Part shown: piece by piece, positions 60,331-64,000 of the stretch
Numbering within the stretch: position 1 is the first letter of the stretch
Layout of the letters: each line of letters begins with the position of its first letter
Assembly: GCA_964486865.1 (NCBI GenBank)
Contig: CAZAOZ010000002.1
Coordinates: forward strand, 1 to 64,000
Length of the DNA stretch: 64,000 nucleotides
DNA from: Ga0077527 sp964486865
GTDB taxonomy: Bacteria; Pseudomonadota; Gammaproteobacteria; Burkholderiales; SG8-41
Direction of reading: 5' to 3'
Made by a program: the position numbers and the translations under genes
The notes under the pieces: model-generated
The model's input: the letters and a program-made list of their open reading frames with translations, nothing else
Database searches by the model: none
What the model was told of the DNA's origin: nothing

Positions 60331-61422
60331 TTATGAAACACCCTGTTCTTCCGCCAGCAGCGCCAGTTGTTCGGCCTGGTGTTCCGCCGCCAGCGCATCC
60401 ACCAGATCATCAATATCGCCGTCGATGATCTGCGCGATCTTGTACAGCGTCAGATTGATGCGGTGGTCGGTGACGCGGCCCTGCGGAAAATTGTAGGTGC
60501 GGATGCGCTCGGAGCGGTCGCCGCTGCCGATCAGCGATTTGCGCGTCGCCGCGGTTTTTGCATTCTGCTCGCGTGTCTGCTTGTCCTTCAGGCGCGCCGC
60601 CAGCACCGCCAGCGCGCGCGCCTTGTTCTTGTGCTGTGAGCGGTCGTCCTGGCATTCGACTACCAGGCCGGTCGGCAGATGCGTGATGCGGATCGCCGAG
60701 TCGGTCTTGTTGACGTGCTGGCCGCCGGCGCCGGAAGCGCGGAAGGTGTCGATGCGCATTTCCGCCGGGTTGAGCACGATCTCGCCGACCTCGTCGGCTT
60801 CGGGCAGCACCGCCACGGTACATGCCGAGGTGTGAATGCGGCCCTGCGTTTCGGTGACCGGCACGCGCTGCACGCGATGGCCGCCGGATTCGAACTTGAG
60901 TTTTGAGTAGGCGCCCTGACCGATGATGCGGGCGATGATTTCCTTGTAGCCGCCCAGGTCGGAAGGGCTTTCCGAAACAATCTCGACCTGCCAGCGCTTG
61001 CGCTCGGCGTAACGCGCATACATGCGGAAAATATCCGCCGCGAACAATGCCGACTCGTCGCCGCCGGTGCCGGCGCGCACTTCCAGAAAAATATTGCGGT
61101 CGTCGTTGGGGTCGCGCGGCAGCAGCAGCTTCTGCAGTTCCGCCGCGATACCTTCAAGCCGCGTGCGGGTCTCGCTCACCTCAGCCTCGGCAAACTCGCG
61201 GGTCGCCGGATCATTGGTCATTTCCTGTGCGGTTTTCAGGTCGCCCTCGCTGTCCTGATAGCGGCGGTAGAGCTCAACCACCGGGGCGAGTTCAGCGTGT
61301 TCGCGCGTCAGCCGGCGATAGTTGTCCATGTCCGCCGTCAGGTTCTCGGCGCCCAGCAGGCGGTTGATCTCCTCCAGCCGCTGTGACAGCTGGTTCAGCT
61401 TGGCGGCAATGCTCGGTTTCAT
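60331..61422 (-). CDS. prfA: Peptide chain release factor 1
   Basis: The 363-aa protein has the universal GGQ (FRASGAGGQHVNKTDSA, about residue 235) and the stop-codon reading element in the mid-domain (RVPVTETQGRIHTSA, with PxT-like PVTETQ). It begins MKPSIAAKLNQLSQRLEEIN; the ATG at 61422 was chosen over an in-frame upstream codon. It terminates at UAA/UAG. Order hemA-prfA-prmC is conserved. Confidence 0.97.
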   Translation of the reverse strand: MKPSIAAKLNQLSQRLEEINRLLGAENLTADMDNYRRLTREHAELAPVVELYRRYQDSEGDLKTAQEMTNDPATREFAEAEVSETRTRLEGIAAELQKLLLPRDPNDDRNIFLEVRAGTGGDESALFAADIFRMYARYAERKRWQVEIVSESPSDLGGYKEIIARIIGQGAYSKLKFESGGHRVQRVPVTETQGRIHTSACTVAVLPEADEVGEIVLNPAEMRIDTFRASGAGGQHVNKTDSAIRITHLPTGLVVECQDDRSQHKNKARALAVLAARLKDKQTREQNAKTAATRKSLIGSGDRSERIRTYNFPQGRVTDHRINLTLYKIAQIIDGDIDDLVDALAAEHQAEQLALLAEEQGVS

Positions 61423-61471
61423 GAATGCAGGCTCTGGCCGCAACGCGTGCGGCAGCAAATAAACGCCACGA

Positions 61472-62725
61472 TTACTCGGGCCGCTGAATCTGGTAGAGCC
61501 GCGCGATCATCGCCGCGAGTTCATCGCGCTCATCGTGCGCGGCGTGGTTCAGCGCATGCGACGGCGGGTGCATGAACTTGTTGGTCAGCGCACGCGACAG
61601 TGCCTCGATGACTTCCTGCGGATCGTCACCCCGGGCGAGGCGGCGCTGCGCACGCTCCAGTTCGTTGCGGCGGGCGCGCTCCGCGGTGTCGCGCAGCGCG
61701 CGGATGGTCGGCACCAGTTCGCGATTGTCGAGCCAGTGCATGAAATCCGAAACCTGGTTCTCGATGATGACCTCGGCCTGGGCCACGGCATTTTCGCGCT
61801 GATCCATGCCCTCGCGCGCGATCTGGCCGAGATCATCGACCGTGTACAGGAAGGCATCGTCGAGCGCACTCACTTCCGCTTCGATGTCGCGCGGCACCGC
61901 CAGATCAAACAACAGCATCGGCCGGTGCTTGCGCGCCTTCAGCGCACTTTCGACCACCCCTTTGCCGATGATGGGCAGCGGGCTCGCGGTGCAGCAGATG
62001 ATGATGTCGTACAGCGCCAGTTGGGCGGCAAGATCGTTCAGCGGAATGACATGGCCGAAAAAGCGGTCGGCCAGTTGCTGCGCGCGCGCCTGCGTGCGGT
62101 TGGCGAAAGTCATGCGCCGCGGATGATGCGCGGCAAAATGCGTCGCCACCAGATCGATCATTTCGCCGGCGCCGACCAGCAGCACACTCTGCTCCGCGAT
62201 GCTCGGATAAATGCGCCCGGCCAGCCGCACCGCCGCCGCCGCCATCGACACCGTGTTCGCGCCAATGTCGGTTTCGCTGCGCACGGATTTCGCCACCGAA
62301 AACGTGCGCTGGAACAGCTTGTTCAGCAGCCAGCCCAGCGTGCCGGCGGCTTCGGCGGTACGCACCGCGTCCTTGAACTGGCCGAGGATCTGCGGCTCAC
62401 CCAGCACCATCGAGTCCAGCCCGCTGGCCACGCGGAAGGCGTGTTTCACGGCGCGATCCTGCGGCAGCTCGTAGAGATAGGGCGCGATCTGCGACGGTTT
62501 CAGGTGGTGATAACCGGCCAGCCATTCCACGGCATGCACCGGCTCCACGGTCGAGCAGTACACCTCCGTGCGGTTGCAGGTCGAAATGATCGCCGCCTCG
62601 CTGACCGGCCGGCGATCGACCAGATCGCGCAGCGCCTGCGTCAATTGTTCGGCGTGGAATACCACCCGCTCGCGCACATCGAGCGGCGCGGTCTGGTGAT
62701 TGAGTCCGAAGGCGAACAGCGGCAT
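61472..62725 (-). CDS. hemA: Glutamyl-tRNA reductase
   Basis: The 417-aa protein has ALNHQTAPLDVRERV-like FGLNHQTAPLDVRERVVF, the catalytic Cys in IISTCNRTEVYCST, the NADPH-binding SVLLVGAGEMIDLVATHF, and the dimer domain at the C-terminus. It makes glutamate-1-semialdehyde, the first committed step of tetrapyrrole synthesis. Start ATG 62725 gives MPLFAFGLNHQTAPL; a TTG at 62770 would add 15 residues encoded by a repeat. No Shine-Dalgarno is clear. Confidence 0.96.
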   Translation of the reverse strand: MPLFAFGLNHQTAPLDVRERVVFHAEQLTQALRDLVDRRPVSEAAIISTCNRTEVYCSTVEPVHAVEWLAGYHHLKPSQIAPYLYELPQDRAVKHAFRVASGLDSMVLGEPQILGQFKDAVRTAEAAGTLGWLLNKLFQRTFSVAKSVRSETDIGANTVSMAAAAVRLAGRIYPSIAEQSVLLVGAGEMIDLVATHFAAHHPRRMTFANRTQARAQQLADRFFGHVIPLNDLAAQLALYDIIICCTASPLPIIGKGVVESALKARKHRPMLLFDLAVPRDIEAEVSALDDAFLYTVDDLGQIAREGMDQRENAVAQAEVIIENQVSDFMHWLDNRELVPTIRALRDTAERARRNELERAQRRLARGDDPQEVIEALSRALTNKFMHPPSHALNHAAHDERDELAAMIARLYQIQRPE

Positions 62726-62741
62726 GGGCGTGTAATGTAAT

Positions 62742-62781
62742 CCTGAAAACGGCGATTCCGAAAACGGCAATCCCGAAAAAT
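62742..62781. repeat. Short tandem repeat in the hemA leader
   Basis: Two and a half units of about 15-16 bp (plus strand CCTGAAAACGGCGATT, CCGAAAACGGCAATC, then CCGAAAAAT) lie 17-56 bp upstream of the hemA ATG. They are part of the untranslated leader if 62725 is the start. Confidence 0.6.
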
Positions 62782-62847
62782 GTCTTATATTTTAACTGCT
62801 TACCGCTGCCCCTGCCACTTGGCGGCGCCGCATAACCGTCTGGCCGG

Positions 62848-63825
62848 TCAATGCTCCGTGATGCCCGCGTCCTTGATCAGCCGGGTCCACTTCGCCAGCT
62901 CCGTTTTGAAGTAGCTGCGAAACGCCTGCGGGTCTTTCAGCTCCGGATCCAGCCCGGCGTTCTGCAGCTGCTCCAGCACATCAGGCAGCGCCATGGTCGC
63001 AACGGTTTCCTTGTACATGCGTCCGACAATCGCGGCCGGCGTTTTCGCCGGAAAGGCAAAACCCAGCCAGCCGCTGGCCTCGAATCCCGCGTAACCGCTC
63101 TCCGCGATGGCCGGAACGTCCGGCAATATCGGCGAGCGCCTGAGGCTGGTGACGCCCAGGCCGCGCAGCTTGCCGGACCGCACATGCGGCGCGCCGGTGG
63201 AAATGATCCCCGCTGAAAAAGGCACCTGTCCGGACAGCACATCGACCACCGCCGGACCGCCGCCCTTGTACGGCACGTTGATCACGCGGATGCCCGCGGT
63301 GTGGCTGAACAACTCGAACGCCAGATGCGCAATGCTGCCCCGGCCCGGATTGGCGACGGCGATTCTGTCCGGCTGCTGTTTGACCAGCGCCACAAAATCC
63401 CTGAGCGTTCTGGATGCGTTCGACGGATGCGTGGCGAGCAGGATGCTCACTGCGACCAGTTGCGCCACCGGCGCAAAATCATTGACCGGATCGTAGGGCA
63501 TCTTGCCCAGCAATCCCGGGCTCATCGCGATCGAAGACACCGACGCCAGCACCATGGTGTAGCCGTCGGGCGCGGCTTTCGCCAGCATGTCATGCGCAAT
63601 GTTGCCGCCGGCGCCGGGGCGGTTATCCACCACCAGTTGCTGCCCCAGCCGCGGGCCGAGCTTCGCCGCCACCACGCGCGCCACCAGGTCATTGGCGCCG
63701 CCCGGCGCAAAGCCGACCAGCAGGCGCACCGGCCGCACGGGATAGGCGTCCGCCGCCCACGCCGGCGGCGCTGCCGCTATCGCCGCGACGAACGCCGCAT
63801 AAGCATGCCATTTTGGATTTTTCAT
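62848..63825 (-). CDS. Bug-family (TctC) tripartite tricarboxylate transporter receptor
   Basis: The 325-aa protein has a signal peptide (AYAAFVAAIAAAPPAWAADA), then YPVRPVRLLVGFAPGGAND and the signature DNRPGAGGNIAHDMLAKAAP. Bug proteins bind carboxylates such as tricarboxylates, nicotinate or glutamate in the periplasm. No TctA or TctB membrane subunits are visible, which is common because Bug genes are scattered. It is divergent from a GlcG-like gene at 63917. The ligand is unknown. Confidence 0.9.
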   Translation of the reverse strand: MKNPKWHAYAAFVAAIAAAPPAWAADAYPVRPVRLLVGFAPGGANDLVARVVAAKLGPRLGQQLVVDNRPGAGGNIAHDMLAKAAPDGYTMVLASVSSIAMSPGLLGKMPYDPVNDFAPVAQLVAVSILLATHPSNASRTLRDFVALVKQQPDRIAVANPGRGSIAHLAFELFSHTAGIRVINVPYKGGGPAVVDVLSGQVPFSAGIISTGAPHVRSGKLRGLGVTSLRRSPILPDVPAIAESGYAGFEASGWLGFAFPAKTPAAIVGRMYKETVATMALPDVLEQLQNAGLDPELKDPQAFRSYFKTELAKWTRLIKDAGITEH

Positions 63826-63882
63826 TGCGTCTCCTCGTGCTTACACATTGTAGAGGAAGCGTTGCGGCGCTACCACGCGACA

Positions 63883-63888
63883 TATAAT
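63883..63888 (+). promoter_or_regulatory. -10 box of the GlcG/HbpS-like gene
   Basis: A perfect TATAAT 29 bp upstream of the ATG; the -35 is weak (TTGCGG at 15 bp). CAGGAGAA, the ribosome site, follows at 63899-63906. Confidence 0.5.
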
Positions 63889-63916
63889 CTTCGGCATTCA
63901 GGAGAACCCCACGCCC

Positions 63917-64000
63917 ATGATCACCCTGTCACAAGCTGAAAAAATAATCGACGCCATACTCGCGCGCGCCCGCGAACTGCAGTGCCGCCCCATTTCGGCG
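63917..64000 (+). CDS. GlcG/HbpS (DUF336) heme-binding-like protein, 5' fragment
   Basis: Only the first 28 codons are in the window: MITLSQAEKIIDAILARARE, then LQCRPISA. The helix ITLxxAxxIIxAxxARAxEL is how DUF336 proteins begin. The CAGGAGAA ribosome site lies upstream. Partners of Bug receptors are often GlcG-like, but the function of this one is unknown. The frame runs off the edge with no stop. Confidence 0.6.
   Translation, partial: MITLSQAEKIIDAILARARELQCRPISA

Overview
The window looks like a chromosomal segment of a GC-rich betaproteobacterium, probably of the Burkholderiales or a neighbouring lineage. The evidence is the gene orders hemA-prfA-prmC-grxD, aroQ-accB-accC-prmA-DUF3426, nadD-rsfS-rlmH-maf-rng and hemC-hemD-hemX-hemY beside argH and an AlgZ/AlgR pair, a class I PHA synthase, a homodimeric-type AceE with AceF, and a Bug-family (TctC) solute receptor. 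I cannot assign a genus. No rRNA, CRISPR array, integrase or transposase gene is visible. One tRNA (Arg, CCG) is present.

Layout. 1-5143 (minus): NAD/ribosome-maturation operon ending in a phospholipase D-type gene cut by the window edge. 5229-9208: pyruvate dehydrogenase aceE-aceF. 9368-15932: acyl-CoA and PHA block, with enoyl-CoA hydratase and phaC on the minus strand, and divergently a LiuR-like MerR regulator, a DsbA-fold isomerase, a methylglutaconyl-CoA hydratase-like gene, HMG-CoA lyase, DUF1289 and DUF2889. Two nearly identical palindromic sites bracket the regulator. 15933-17306: small foreign-looking island with a BrnT/BrnA toxin-antitoxin pair and an unknown 192-aa gene framed by 12-bp inverted repeats that resemble integron core sites. 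17307-24430: complete cytochrome c maturation set ccmABCDEFGHI, with a consensus FNR/Anr box in front of ccmC. 24485-27945: MFS transporter, GDSL esterase and FAD oxidoreductase. 27979-34039: tRNA-Arg, cytochrome c5, apaH, plsC, a glycine-zipper lipoprotein, PfkB kinase, mscL, dgkA, tpx, gcvH. 34112-42364: DUF3426, prmA, accC, accB, aroQ, then tlpA-like, dsbD, cutA and an epimerase. 42443-49841: ferredoxin-type reductase, hemYXDC, a periplasmic thioredoxin-like protein, and an AlgR/AlgZ-type two-component system. 49876-58220: argH, then a sulfonate-type cluster (LacI regulator, xsc, a 977-aa FAD/4Fe-4S dehydrogenase, a TauE/SafE exporter). 58287-62725: grxD, YkgJ-type protein, prmC, prfA, hemA. 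62848-64000: Bug receptor and the start of a GlcG/HbpS-like gene.

How parts fit. Cytochrome c5 and the Ccm and DsbD/TlpA systems form a cytochrome c assembly theme, with tetrapyrrole genes (hemA, hemCDXY) nearby. Leucine/isovalerate-type catabolism yields acetyl-CoA and acetoacetate, which could feed PHA, and the shared operator-like sites suggest co-control. The least routine parts are the sulfoacetaldehyde module, with a LacI-type palindrome lying on the -35 of xsc, and the BrnTA/192-aa island. A dispersed non-coding repeat occurs twice, at about 19.5 kb and 60.2 kb.
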